Source: Pseudoips prasinana (lineage: Eukaryota > Arthropoda > Insecta > Lepidoptera > Nolidae). From it: DNA of 64,000 bases. The notes under the pieces are model-generated. The model had not been told where the DNA came from. It saw nothing but the letters and a program-made list of their open reading frames with translations, and did not search any database. The translations under genes and the position numbers were made by a program. Positions 52,860-61,724 of the stretch are shown piece after piece (within the stretch, counting starts at the first letter, position 1; each line of letters begins with the position of its first letter). The stretch is from assembly GCA_951640165.1 (NCBI GenBank), contig OX621250.1, positions 1,302,001-1,366,000 on the forward strand, read 5' to 3'.

Positions 52860-53410
52860 ACTGGGACCGACAACGTGTTCTTAAAAGCACATAGATTTGG
52901 TTTAAACCACTTTGTTAATCATCTACTGATTGACCGCTTGCCTAAGTGTAAATTATTACAAAATGCTGTTTTTTGAAGTGTCTTATTAAAAGTAAGACAG
53001 GTGTTACAATTAACGAACTCATTTCAATAGGCAAATAACGAAAGTCAAATAAACCAATAACCCAAATTAAATGAAACTACGGCTAACTCTTATCTCGCAG
53101 GTCATTTCGGTTAATCACCAACCAAACTTTTACTAATAATAAACTTTTTCAACCTATTTGTCCCAAATCTCGTATAAATCCGGTTGTAACCGCATCTGGT
53201 GTAATAAAAACTTTGTCAACTTTGCCCAGGCAATGTGGGTAATGGCAGAATATCGATGCTTGTTTGATTATATTTTATGGGACCCTTTTATATGTTTGAT
53301 AGGCGGAAAACTAGCGGAAAATTGTTATGGATTATTATTAATATTTATTGTTCCTCTTCAGATCTTTAACCCGGATTATACGGGACGTTACATCCATTTG
53401 TCATAGAGTT
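52860..53410. other. Unrecognised stretch with an 82-codon ORF
   Basis: ORF 53158-53406 (MSQISYKSGCNRIWCNKNFV...) is rich in aromatic and hydrophobic residues, including LLLIFIVPLQIF, but has no known motif and runs up to the SINE2b. Unsupported as a gene. Confidence 0.3.
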
Positions 53411-53412
53411 GT

Positions 53413-53635
53413 CTGACTGGCCTGTTGGTCAAATAGTTAGTAGCCCTGACTGCTAAGCCAGAGGTCGTGGGTTCGATCCCCAACCAGGACAAATCTTTGT
53501 GTGTGGAGCACGATTATTTGTTCATCAGTTGTATGTTTATTAGTAGATTGGTTGCCATAGTACATGCTCTGCCCATAGTTTGGGATCAGATGGTAGTGTA
53601 TTAGGGGTCCCAGATTATTTTGTATTATTTATTTA
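53413..53635 (+). mobile_element. SINE2b, full length
   Basis: Head CTGGCCTGTTGGTCAAATAG, TTAGTAGCCCTGACTGCTAA, B box GGTTCGATCCC, body GTGGAGCACGATTATTTGTT, end GATTGGTTGCCATAGTACAT, AGTTTGGGATCAGATGGTAG, TGTATTAGGGGTCCCAG. Body shortened between GTTCATCAG and GTATGTTTATTAG. Confidence 0.85.
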
Positions 53636-53729
53636 TTTATTGTTTGTTAATTCTTGGTCTGATAAATTGATCATAAGTTTGGCCGATGATAAGCACAAAA
53701 GAAGATGCATGGTGTAATAACTGACTTGA

Positions 53730-53995
53730 CTGCACGCGTGGCGCAGTGGTTACGACAATCGCATTGCCACTTCGTTTCCCAGGTTCAATGTCCGCACAGG
53801 ACAACTATATGTATGGCCTATAATAAGTAGTGTTCTAAGTCAGTTATTATAAACATATAACTGACGTCATTAAATATAAACAAATAATTGACGGATATAA
53901 ATTACATCCAACTTTGTGTCCTCAATTATATTTGTGAAGTACCCCGCGACACAGGGATACATACCTAGCGCAGATGTAGACTTAAATAAAATACC
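53730..53995 (+). mobile_element. SINE3 with internal extra sequence
   Basis: CTGCACGCGTGGCGCAGTGG, damaged B box (GGTTCAATGTCC), ACAACTATATGTATGGCC, then about 80 extra bases holding a hairpin GTCAGTTAT/ATAACTGAC (about 53840-53863), then TTGTGTCCTCAATTATATTT, AAGTACCCCGCGACACAGG. Confidence 0.78.
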
Positions 53996-54265
53996 TGTAG
54001 GTACGAGTTTTGGTTCCGATTTCTGACATCAAACATAATATGTAGTTTTTTCCCTTGCACTGCATGCAATAGTGACGGCAGGGAATTTAATTTTATTTGG
54101 GCCTTAAAATACTTACTTTTTGTTTTGGTTTAACATGCTTGGCTAACTTTAATAAGAAAAAAAATATTTCATAATTGGTCTTCAAAACTAGATTTTATTA
54201 TTATTATTAATTGGAATACGAGATTGTTTTAGTTTTAATTCAAAACTATGATTTTTTAATTTTTT

Positions 54266-54426
54266 GAAGTTATACTTCTTTTGGCGCGATGGAGAAAAAT
54301 GATGAGAGTGAATTTTTACGATGCGCGCGCACACCGACACCAAAAAATTTAACAGCATGAAGTTAGTTCTAGGTGGTATGAAAATTGATAACTATGTTCA
54401 AGTTGTATATTAAGAAGTATAACTTC
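54266..54426. repeat. Inverted-repeat element with GAAGTTATACTTCTT ends
   Basis: 15-bp perfect ends: GAAGTTATACTTCTT (54266-54280) and its complement at 54412-54426, 131 bp apart. Between them: TTGGCGCGATGGAGAAAAAT, GATGAGAGTGAATTTTTACG, ATGCGCGCGCACACCGACAC, AAGTTAGTTCTAGGTGGTAT. I recall text like this as dispersed in Lepidoptera. Each end is itself a small hairpin (GAAGT/ACTTC). No ORF, target duplication unclear. Confidence 0.6.
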
Positions 54427-54429
54427 TAA

Positions 54430-54920
54430 CGCGTGTACATAAGTACACACAAGTTTTTTTTTTTGTTATAATATAATTAGTCAGGAGGCCAGACACGCAG
54501 TAAATTATAACCTTCTTTTTTTAACCGGTCAAAAGACACTTAGAACCAAACTTAAAAATCAAATTAAATTTTACCCTTCAATTATGCAATGCTAATCTAT
54601 CCGAAACACAATCCAAGATAAGAACCCCAAAGATTAAATATGCCGGCGTCCTCCCCGGGGACTCATGAGTGTAGGCATTCCTATCTTCCCGTTATGATTA
54701 ATAGCTAATGCCGTAACAAGGTAATTTTAATTAATTAATTGATGAACCATTTTGTTTACCGCCATTAAAAGGGTGAGGGATGAGAAGATGGGAGCAAGTA
54801 CTATGTCTACTTATACTGAGACATGATGCCAGTGGAATGCAGGAAAACATTATATTGTAAAAGCAACCAAATTCGGCAGGTAGACAGGTAATTATTGACA
54901 TACTGCGTTCATATTATTTT
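54430..54920. other. Unrecognised AT-rich stretch
   Basis: No gene or repeat supported. TAATTTTAATTAATTAATTG at about 54724 is low complexity. Confidence 0.3.
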
Positions 54921-54923
54921 GTA

Positions 54924-55252
54924 CTAGCTGTGCCCGCGACTTCGGCCGCGTGTTAATTAGTTTATTTAGTTTTTTTTTTAGTAAAATAAAAGACTTTTTC
55001 TAAAATAAAAGTAGCCTAAGTTACTCCTTATTACATCAGCTACCTGCCAATAAAAGTCTCGTCAAAATCGGTTCAGCCGTTTCAGAGATTAGCCGGAACA
55101 AACAGACAGACAGACAGACAAAAATTGTAAAAATGTTATTTTGGTGTATGTACCGTATATACATTCATATTTATGTAGTAAAAACCGGTAATTTCAATAT
55201 TACGAACAGACACTCCAATTTTATTTATTTGTATAGAGTATAGATGTATAGA
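54924..55252 (-). mobile_element. Helitron-like element, 0.33-kb 'TTAGCCGG' type
   Basis: Inverted: CTAGCTGTGCCCGCGACTTC-GGCCGCG, AAAGTAGCCTAAGTTACTCC, CAGCTACCTGCCAATAAAAG, CAAAATCGGTTCAGCCGTTT, AGATTAGCCGGAACAAACAG, CAGACAGACAGACAAAAATT, ending near GTATAGATGTATAGA. Better preserved than 39454-39720. Confidence 0.72.
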
Positions 55253-55384
55253 TTAGTTTAAATTTACATTAAGTTGACCTATTTTTACACCTACCCTGTT
55301 TTCCCTTTCCTTAGTCTATCCACTTCATAATTGGTGGTCTGGAAGAAATCGCATCTCGGTCTCTCCATAACATTTCCACAATAG

Positions 55385-55452
55385 AGTTGTGCTCATCATT
55401 TGGAGGGATATGCCATGAAAGCCACGCTTGGTAGACGGGTCAAAGATCGCAG
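55385..55452 (-). repeat. rep-G scrap
   Basis: TTTGGAGGGATATGCCATGA, AAGCCACGCTTGGTAGACGG and GATCGCAGTATGGTGG, ending where SINE2 begins. The 64-codon minus ORF at 55325-55519 spans it and is incidental. Confidence 0.5.
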
Positions 55453-56012
55453 TATGGTGGTTGGGCGTGATTACTAAATGCTTGCTTTGCATGCCGTAGG
55501 TGGTGGGTTCGATTCCCACTCAGAACAGATATTGCATGAACATGTCTGTTTGTCCTGAGTCTGGGTGTAATCTATACATATAATAAAATCGTAGGAAAGT
55601 CAAAACTGTACATTGAATATTTTTTTAAAGGATACTTGGGGCGTGATCTACAATCGATATCGAAGCCAAAAATACAGTATTTAGAATTTTTGTCTGTTTA
55701 TCTGTTTGTCTGTATGTATGTCCGGGTTAAACTCAAAAAGTACTGTATGGATTAACCTCAAATTTCGCATGAATATTACTTAGAGGTCGGGTCAACATAT
55801 AGGCTACATATTATCACGCTATCACCTACGGGCGAAGAGCTGTGGTAATTTATAAAATTTAACGCGGGTAAAACCGCGGGGCACATCTAGTTATTTATAT
55901 AAGTATATATTTACAAAAGAAAAGTAGTATATCAGTTATCTAATCTCATAGTACAAGCTCTGCTTAGTTTGGGATCAGATGACCGTGTGTGAATAATGTA
56001 TCAGGATAATTA
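55453..56012 (+). mobile_element. SINE2 split by a Helitron
   Basis: Left part: GGTTGGGCGTGATTACTAAA (shortened head), GTAGGTGGTGGGTTCGATTC, CATGTCTGTTTGTCCTGAGT, CTGGGTGTAA. Right part from 55891: TTATTTATATAAGTATATAT, AGTAGTATATCAGTTATCTA, TTAGTTTGGGATCAGATGAC, GTGTGTGAATAATG. The two halves abut in the normal SINE2 order with no bases lost. Confidence 0.88.
55571..55890 (+). mobile_element. Non-autonomous Helitron, 0.32-kb type, copy 6 (in SINE2)
   Basis: TC start after A (55570), body TATACATATAATAAAATCG, GTGATCTACAATCGATATCG, hairpin AACGCGGGTAAAACCGCGGG-GCACAT-CTAG before T (55891). A textbook A^T insertion: the empty site GGGTGTAA-TTATTT is restored when it is removed. Confidence 0.92.
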
Positions 56013-56024
56013 TTTTATCCCAAT

Positions 56025-56130
56025 TATAGGGAGATTGCTGCCTGTTCTCTAAATGATATTCCCTCGGACTTCTACGTCTCCAACGGGATAAAATTGGGTG
56101 ATTATATTCTTTGCCATCAGCTGCACAGCA
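56025..56130 (-). repeat. rep-G 5' part
   Basis: GGGAGATTGCTGCCTGTTCT, ATTCCCTCGGACTTCTACGT, CCAACGGGATAAAATTGGGT and TGCCATCAGCTGCACAGC. Confidence 0.5.
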
Positions 56131-56309
56131 TTATATATAGGCATAAATTAGAAATTAATTTAGCTATAGAATGTAAACGTATTTTATGTGCACCATTTGT
56201 GTTTCTATAAATAATATAAAATCAAATACACTATAAATGAGATTTGGAAAGCATGGGAGGATGCCTGTTCGTAATAACTATATAAATGCAAATATAGTTC
56301 AATTCCGTA

Positions 56310-56489
56310 TCACACTAATAATATAAATGCGAAAGTTCTGGGTGAGTGTATATGTTTGTTACTTCTTCACGTGTAAACAGCTGGAGCGATTTTAATAAAA
56401 TTTGGTATGGAGTTAGATGACACCCAGGATTATTACATAGGCTAAAATTTATAAAGTTAATCGCGGGGAAAACCGCGGGGCACAGCTAG
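56310..56489 (+). mobile_element. Non-autonomous Helitron, 0.19-kb type
   Basis: TC start (TCACACTAATAATATAAATG), GTTTGTTACTTCTTCACGTG, TTTTAATAAAATTTGGTATG, GATGACACCCAGGATTATTA, end GCGGGGAAAACCGCGGGGCA-CAG-CTAG-T. The most complete of this type. Confidence 0.87.
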
Positions 56490-57334
56490 TAAAATATATT
56501 TCCATTCGATTTCACAGAACACAATGTCGACCAAATGACTATTTCAAAACAACTAGTAATGACAAAGAGTAAACTAACGGAGGTCCCAACAGGCATATTG
56601 ATAGGTATTCACCGTTAACTCTTCACAACTTCAACTGAAATCGTGAAATCACCGAAGCGCTCCCTAGCGGTCGATTATGAAAGGAGCCTGATGAATAGAC
56701 CGACTATTTGTGTTTTTTTTTTATTTTTATTGCCCACGGGCATTCAAAAGTTAAGGTTAGGTAGAGTACATAATGGCAGATATTCTAATTTTCCTTCGCT
56801 TTTTGAAAGTTAGGTGATGTTTGATGTTTTACACAATAGGTAATTTAGCAAGTCAACTGTCGAAATGTTGATTCTTGAATCATTACAGATTACAGTCTTG
56901 TAGAACAAGGCGTAAACTTTAGGCACGCTTCATTTGGGGAGTAACCTGGTTAATGCGTTACAAAAAGTGTGATCGGACGAGGTGAACGGAAGTTGAGAGG
57001 AAAATATAAGATAATGGAGATAGAAAGAGACATAATTACGTTTCGTTCTTTAGTCGTTTGGTCTAAAGCACACTCGTGTTCTTTTTAACAGTGTTTACTT
57101 CAAGACATCACTTGTCTAATTTGAAGATACTTTAAGATAAGATAAAATACATACTCCTTATTGCACACAGATAACAGAGAAAATATAAGAAACAATGTCG
57201 GTAAATTGTACAACAGGTCCTATCGCAGTCAGCGATCTCTTCCCGACCTACCTTTGGATAGACAAGAAGAAAAACAACAAGATGAAGGAGTTTGCGCAGG
57301 AATTAAAATACTTACAAACTAATAATGGCATTTC
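56490..57334. other. Unrecognised stretch with partial ORF
   Basis: At 57195-57330 a frame gives MSVNCTTGPIAVSDLFPTYL and a Lys-rich stretch (DKKKNNKMKEFAQELKYLQ), then it runs into an RTE-a fragment. The first 44 codons are unlike the repeats; I do not recognise them and cannot exclude an exon. Confidence 0.3.
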
Positions 57335-57478
57335 ATCATGTGAGCCGAAACATGCACACTGCTGGACAAAGGCCTCCCCCAAAGCCGGTCTTGCGCTATC
57401 CGCATCCGCTACTTCCAGCGACCCTCACAAGATCATCGGTCCATCTTGTAGGGGGCCTGCCTACGCTGCGTCTTCCGG
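57335..57478 (-). mobile_element. RTE-a 3' part
   Basis: Inverted: CATCATGTGAGCCGAAACAT, GCACACTGCTGGACAAAGGC, GTCTTGCGCTATCCGCATCC, CCCTCACAAGATCATCGGTC, CATCTTGTAGGGGGCCTGCC, TACGCTGCGTCTTCCGG. Some internal loss after GGCCTCCCCCAAAG. Followed by (GGAAT)n-like GGAATGGAATGGAATGGAAT. Confidence 0.65.
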
Positions 57479-57699
57479 AATGGAATGGAATGGAATTTAC
57501 TGAATAGTAATTGGATAATGATCTTTATTCTTTATATAATAATGAATATTGTGAATAATATAGTATGCAGTTGTTTCCCAAATGATAAATAATATGCTCC
57601 TATGCGTTTGCGCAAGTAACCATTATCGGGCTACTTAACGGATACGGTAATTTGTATTAAGGTCAGATTTTGTTTCTCCTATTATACTCCCGTAGTTAT
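57479..57699. other. GGAAT tract and unrecognised flank
   Basis: Four GGAAT/GGAAT-like units at 57476-57497, then AT-rich text with nothing supported. Confidence 0.4.
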
Positions 57700-57955
57700 A
57701 GCTCTAGTACATAGCGGAGAACACGTAAAGCTGTCGGTCCTGTACCTGAACTCTTTCTGGTCGTGTAGCTGGTCCCATGGGATCATGAGAGTGATGGAAA
57801 TGGAATAGAAAGTGTCCCTGGGTTTGCGCACATACTTATGCACCATGCTATGTCCCGCCCAGATGGCTAGTATTCATTGAGACTAGCCATCGTGGGTGAA
57901 ATTCGGCTCGGAGGACATTATAGGTATAAAATGAGGTATAGCAGTGTCCAAGACA
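57700..57955 (-). repeat. rep-M, uninterrupted copy
   Basis: Inverted: AGCGGAGAACACGTAAAGCT, GTCGGTCCTGTACCTGAACT, CTTTCTGGTCGTGTAGCTGG, GGGATCATGAGAGTGATGG, AGTGTCCCTGGGTTTGCGCA, TTCATTGAGACTAGCCATCG. Gives the empty-site order used to interpret the SINE1 insertion at 45919. Confidence 0.65.
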
Positions 57956-58232
57956 ACACGAAAGAAAGAAAGGGAGACAACGTCGACGATGGGATGTCGT
58001 CTTCCCATCGTCGACGTTGTCTCCCTTTCTTTCTTTTGTGAGTTATTCTAAAAAGAATAGCAGGAGCCACATGGAGAAGGAAGACACATGACCGCATTTT
58101 ATGGCAAGCTTTAGGGGAACCCTATGCTGAATAGCAAGACAATCTTCGCGAAACTGGTGTCGATATCAAAGAGATTGTGTAATTTTTTATAAGATTGTTA
58201 AATAAAGGCTTTATTATTATTATTATTATAGC
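57941..58232 (+). pseudogene. LINE ORF C-terminus with internal foldback
   Basis: One frame gives HERKKGRQRRRWDVV (57956-58000). After an inverted repeat, the coding text resumes as AGATWRRKTHDRILWQALGE and, past an in-frame TAG, QDNLRETGVDIKEIV and a stop near 58180. A Gly-Arg-Gln-Arg-Arg-Arg-Trp segment followed by a Trp-Arg-...-Asp-Arg block is the standard C-terminus of several lepidopteran LINE ORFs. The 3' end has AATAAAGGC and a (TTA)n tail (58204-58230). Clade not assigned. Confidence 0.7.
57961..58036. repeat. Perfect 34-bp-arm palindrome inside a LINE copy
   Basis: 57961-57994 (AAAGAAAGAAAGGGAGACAA onward) and 58003-58036 are exact reverse complements, with the 8-base spacer TGTCGTCT. 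The left arm is the coding (forward) strand of the LINE (GRQRRRWD); the right arm is the inserted inverted copy. Confidence 0.95.
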
Positions 58233-58724
58233 TTTATGAGCAGCTTAAATGGGGAACTTTCCCCTTTAAAATATACTAAATAACATTATTATGTTATGTT
58301 ACAGTTTAAGTCAGATCACAAGAGTTCATGAGGTTGAGCAAAAGTTCTACAATGCGTGATTGATGCCATGTGTTTTACGCGTATCATTCTACGTTACGGT
58401 AACCACTAATTATTACCGTCGTAAGCTGTTTTTCTAACTTCGCTGTATAAAAATTGTTCTTTATAATGTGCGTTGCCTTACGTGAAAGCTCTCGGTAAAT
58501 AAGCTGAGTGCATAAATGCGGGTTGTATTTTTATTGCTTGTTTGAATGCTCCAACTTTTTGCTCTTAAGCTGTATGGAAAAGTGGACTAATGATTTGATT
58601 TTTATTTCAATCCGTGGCTGGTTTACGTATGTTAAGTAAATATTAGTAATGGTCTTAAATGTACACGTATATAAATAATACAGTACTAGAGGACATGTTT
58701 ATGTGATCGGTGTCAGAGATATAT

Positions 58725-58998
58725 CACTACCAACTAGGCGACGGTCACCGTAGCCTAGTTGGTAGTGCTCCTGCCTACGAAGCTGGTGGTCCTGGGTTCG
58801 AATCCCGGTAAGTGCAAATATTTGTGTGATGAGCATGAATATTTGTTTCTGAGTCATGGATGTTTTCTATGTATATAAGTATTTATCTATCTATATAAGT
58901 ATGTATATCGTCGCCTGGTACCCATAGTACAAGCTTTGCTTAGTTTGCGGCTAGGTTGATCTGTGTGACATTGTCCCTAGATATTATTATTATATGTA
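58725..58998 (+). mobile_element. SINE1 with an inverted 15-bp copy of its A-box region
   Basis: SINE1 from 58741 (ACGGTCACCGTAGCCTAGTT): B box GGTTCGAATCC, GATGAGCATGAATATTTG, end CATAGTACAAGCTTTGCTTA, GACATTGTCCCTAGATATT. Immediately upstream CACTACCAACTAGGC (58725-58739) is the complement of GCCTAGTTGGTAGTG (58753-58767), so the SINE 5' end folds on itself. Confidence 0.9.
58751..58805 (+). promoter_or_regulatory. Internal Pol III promoter of SINE1
   Basis: A box TAGCCTAGTTGG (58751-58762) and B box GGTTCGAATCC (58795-58805) both fit the tRNA consensus, with 32 bases between. This is the most intact SINE promoter in the window. Confidence 0.8.
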
Positions 58999-59499
58999 GT
59001 GAAGATAGAAGATATTTATATAAGAAGAGTTACATGGAGAAAACAGTTTTTGAGGTCTATGTTGTTTTACTCAAGGCCAAACGTTAATGTCCTCTAGGTC
59101 AAATCGCGACCTTGGCAGGCAGACTCACCTGTTTTAGTGCATGCAGAGCTGCCTCATTAAGAAGAACCAATTGTTTAAGAAATTAAAAACATTTAATTCA
59201 GCACAACGCACAAGAAAATGAGAAAAACACAACACACAGTTCTACAAGACATTAGATACATAGATTTGTGAAAACGCACAATATTACTATTAAATAAAAG
59301 TTTTGGCCAGTCCTCCTATTTGCACCTTAAACTACTGGACCTTATTATGTGCGGTTTTTACGCTACCGCTAGACCATCGAGGTAAAATAACATGTAACGA
59401 GAAGTACCGAGTGCATGCCGTTTGTATTTCCTGGGAAAACTAGTTCTTACCCAACGTAACTAAGGTCTAATACATCCTTAAGTCTATACTGTAGCCTTA

Positions 59500-60194
59500 A
59501 AGGAGAAGGAAATGACTCCATACATTCCTGGGCCCAGATGTTAACTGAATCAAACTAGCCTTATTTGTGAGAGGATATAATAACAAGACCTCACTGAAAT
59601 TTTGGTGGAATTTGGCTATCCAGGAATCAAGTTATATGAAATATAGTAGAAGTGAGGTTAAATTATAACATTGTAGTTTTTTACAAAATATTTTTGAATG
59701 GCTTCGGTTGTGTTATGGTTTTATCGATGGAGAGTGTGACATGTCGAAGATCTGGCACCTTTGGATCCCACGCGCTCCGTGTAGCCACTACAGTCGAAGA
59801 AAACCACGAAAAAAACATGGAAAATACGTGCGCACTTAAAACGAAAGACAACGAACGAGTGACAGTCAAAGAGTATGTAAAGGCTATCAGGCAGAGAAGT
59901 GTTGCCCGAAGAAAAATTACTGGAATACGATCCGCTATGAATCGATTCCACGAAAAACACTTGTCACTCGATTTTCAAACATATTCTGAGATTTTACCAA
60001 TTTATTCTTAATCGATTGCGAGCAATTCATCATTATTTTATCGATTATTTCGTTTCATAACTTAATTTAAGTTTTCTCGCTTCCTAGATGAAACATGATA
60101 CCATATTTAGTGATTTCCTTTAGAAAAATATAACGGTTTTTTTAATTCACATTTCAACTAGTTAACTGCTGGGCCCAGAAGTTTCCTTCTCCTT
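59500..60194. mobile_element. 695-bp TIR element with TA target duplication
   Basis: Ends AAGGAGAAGGAAA and its complement TTTCCTTCTCCTT, flanked by TA (59498-59499 and 60195-60196). A second inverted pair lies just inside (CTGGGCCCAGATGTTAACT at the left; complement of CTGGGCCCAGCAGTTAACT at the right), offset by 14 extra bases at the left. TA duplication suggests the Tc1/mariner (IS630) group, but the TIR is unlike the mariner above. It holds a 119-codon plus ORF. No second copy in the window. Confidence 0.8.
59652..60011 (+). CDS. Hypothetical 119-aa protein inside TIR element
   Basis: ORF starting MRLNYNIVVFYKIFLNGFGC, or possibly from the internal Met at 59817 (MENTCALKTKDN). The latter half is strongly basic (EYVKAIRQRSVARRKITGIR), as expected for a nucleic-acid-binding or helix-turn-helix segment; the composition is Lys/Arg/Glu-rich. 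I recognise no transposase motif and no DDE residues can be assigned. It is the only notable ORF in the element, but two antisense ORFs (59681-59869, 59721-59960) overlap it, so codon bias alone could explain it. It could be a remnant of a longer transposase. Confidence 0.35.
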   Translation: MRLNYNIVVFYKIFLNGFGCVMVLSMESVTCRRSGTFGSHALRVATTVEENHEKNMENTCALKTKDNERVTVKEYVKAIRQRSVARRKITGIRSAMNRFHEKHLSLDFQTYSEILPIYS

Positions 60195-60195
60195 T

Positions 60196-61055
60196 ACCCT
60201 AAATTTTAATACATTTATTAATTCTTCAACCCTAAAACGTTTTAGAAGAATCCGAATGCTTTAAGTCTACGTATGGTGTTCGTTTATTAGTCATGAATTT
60301 TAAGAAGAAATTTCAGCCGAACCGCTAAATCGTTTACCTAAATTTCTTCCTATCCCAGTAAAGATAACATAATCGATAAAAATAATAACTCTGAAAGGCC
60401 ATCGAGTGCCCAAAACCCTCAATCCTCCGATATCCATAAAAACAAATGATCGAAAAAATACTCAATTCGTATCACCTGTCACTTTCAAGGTTAACTTCCC
60501 ACTTTTAGAAAATATCCAACATCTTTAAGCTATGCAATACATTGCAGCTTATCCAAAGAAGTGGGTAATTGTGACACGTACAAAGCCTCAAATGGAAACA
60601 AAATAGATCGATGAATCAGTTACAATCCTAATTTCGCGGTACTCACTTTTGGACCGAGTAATACGATCAGTTTTTATCGAGCCATCATATGAACCCTATC
60701 TTTTGTAAATAATCTTTTTCTTCGAACAGAAGTATATAATTTCATCGTAATTTAAACGATGAGTGATATATTTTTGGGTTCATTAAATATGGAAATGCGA
60801 AAGGGAAGTTGGATTATTTTTATACCCTTGGAGCGTTTATTTATTATGTAATATCTATAACTTTGGAGAACAAATTTCCTCAGCGATTTTAACTTTAGGT
60901 ATTTTAGACAGACAACAAGAAATATTAATTGTGGGGTTATCTAGTTTATATGAAAATGCTTTAGAATAGTGTTGTTGTGGAGTTTCGTTGGCCAAGCAGT
61001 ATATTACTGGTAAGAAAAAAAAATGATATCAGCTCGGAGTCTGCTATTTGGCGGT
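60196..61055. other. Unrecognised 0.86-kb stretch
   Basis: AT-rich with no repeat match or long ORF. Confidence 0.3.
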
Positions 61056-61059
61056 GTTT

Positions 61060-61260
61060 CATTCCCGTTCCTCAGAGAGCACGTAAAGCAATTAGGTATG
61101 TACCTAAACTCTTTCCGTTCGTGTCAGCTAACAGTTCCAATGGATCACTAAAGTGAAGAAGTGCACATGTGTTTGCGCCCACAATTGTGCTCTAAAATAT
61201 ATCCCGCGTACATATCTAGTCTCCATCGAAACCGGCCAAAATTGGACCAGGAGAGTGGCA
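61060..61260 (-). repeat. rep-M, diverged
   Basis: GTTCCTCAGAGAGCACGTAA, AACTCTTTCCGTTCGTGTCA, AATGGATCACTAAAGTGAAG, GTGCACATGTGTTTGCGCCC, ATCTAGTCTCCATCGAAACC, GGCCAAAATTGGACCAGGAG. Same order as 57700-57955. Confidence 0.55.
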
Positions 61261-61288
61261 ATAACTGGTAATTAGCATTTATGTTTAA

Positions 61289-61604
61289 TCTATACATATA
61301 ATAAAATCGTAGGACAGTCAAAACTGTACAATGAATTTTTTTTTTAAATACTTGGGGCGTGATCTAGGTACAATCGATATCGAAGCCAAAAATATAGTTT
61401 TTAGAATTTTTGTCTGTTTGTCTATATGTATGTCTGGGCTAAACTCAAAAAGTACTGCATGGATTAACTTCGAATTTTGCATGAATATTACTAAGAGTCG
61501 GGTCAACATATTATAGGCTACATAATATCACGTTATCACCTACGGCGGGGGAGCCGTAGTAATTTATAAAATTTAACGCGGGTATAACCGCGGGGCACAG
61601 CTGG
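61289..61604 (+). mobile_element. Non-autonomous Helitron, 0.32-kb type, copy 7
   Basis: TC start (TCTATACATATAATAAAATC), GTGATCTAGGTACAATCGAT, GTATGTCTGGGCTAAACTC, end AACGCGGGTATAACCGCGGG-GCACAG-CTGG-T. CTGG is a permitted CTRR terminus. The minor ORFs here (61318-61516, both strands) are the element. Confidence 0.9.
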
Positions 61605-61724
61605 TAATCAATGTGTGTGTGTTATCAACACAATAGCCGTGAAGTTTTTGGCAAAGAAAGAATAACAAGGCCTACCCTTACCATCTCGTGGGTGTCGTAA
61701 AAGGTGACACGTACGCCTCCTGGG

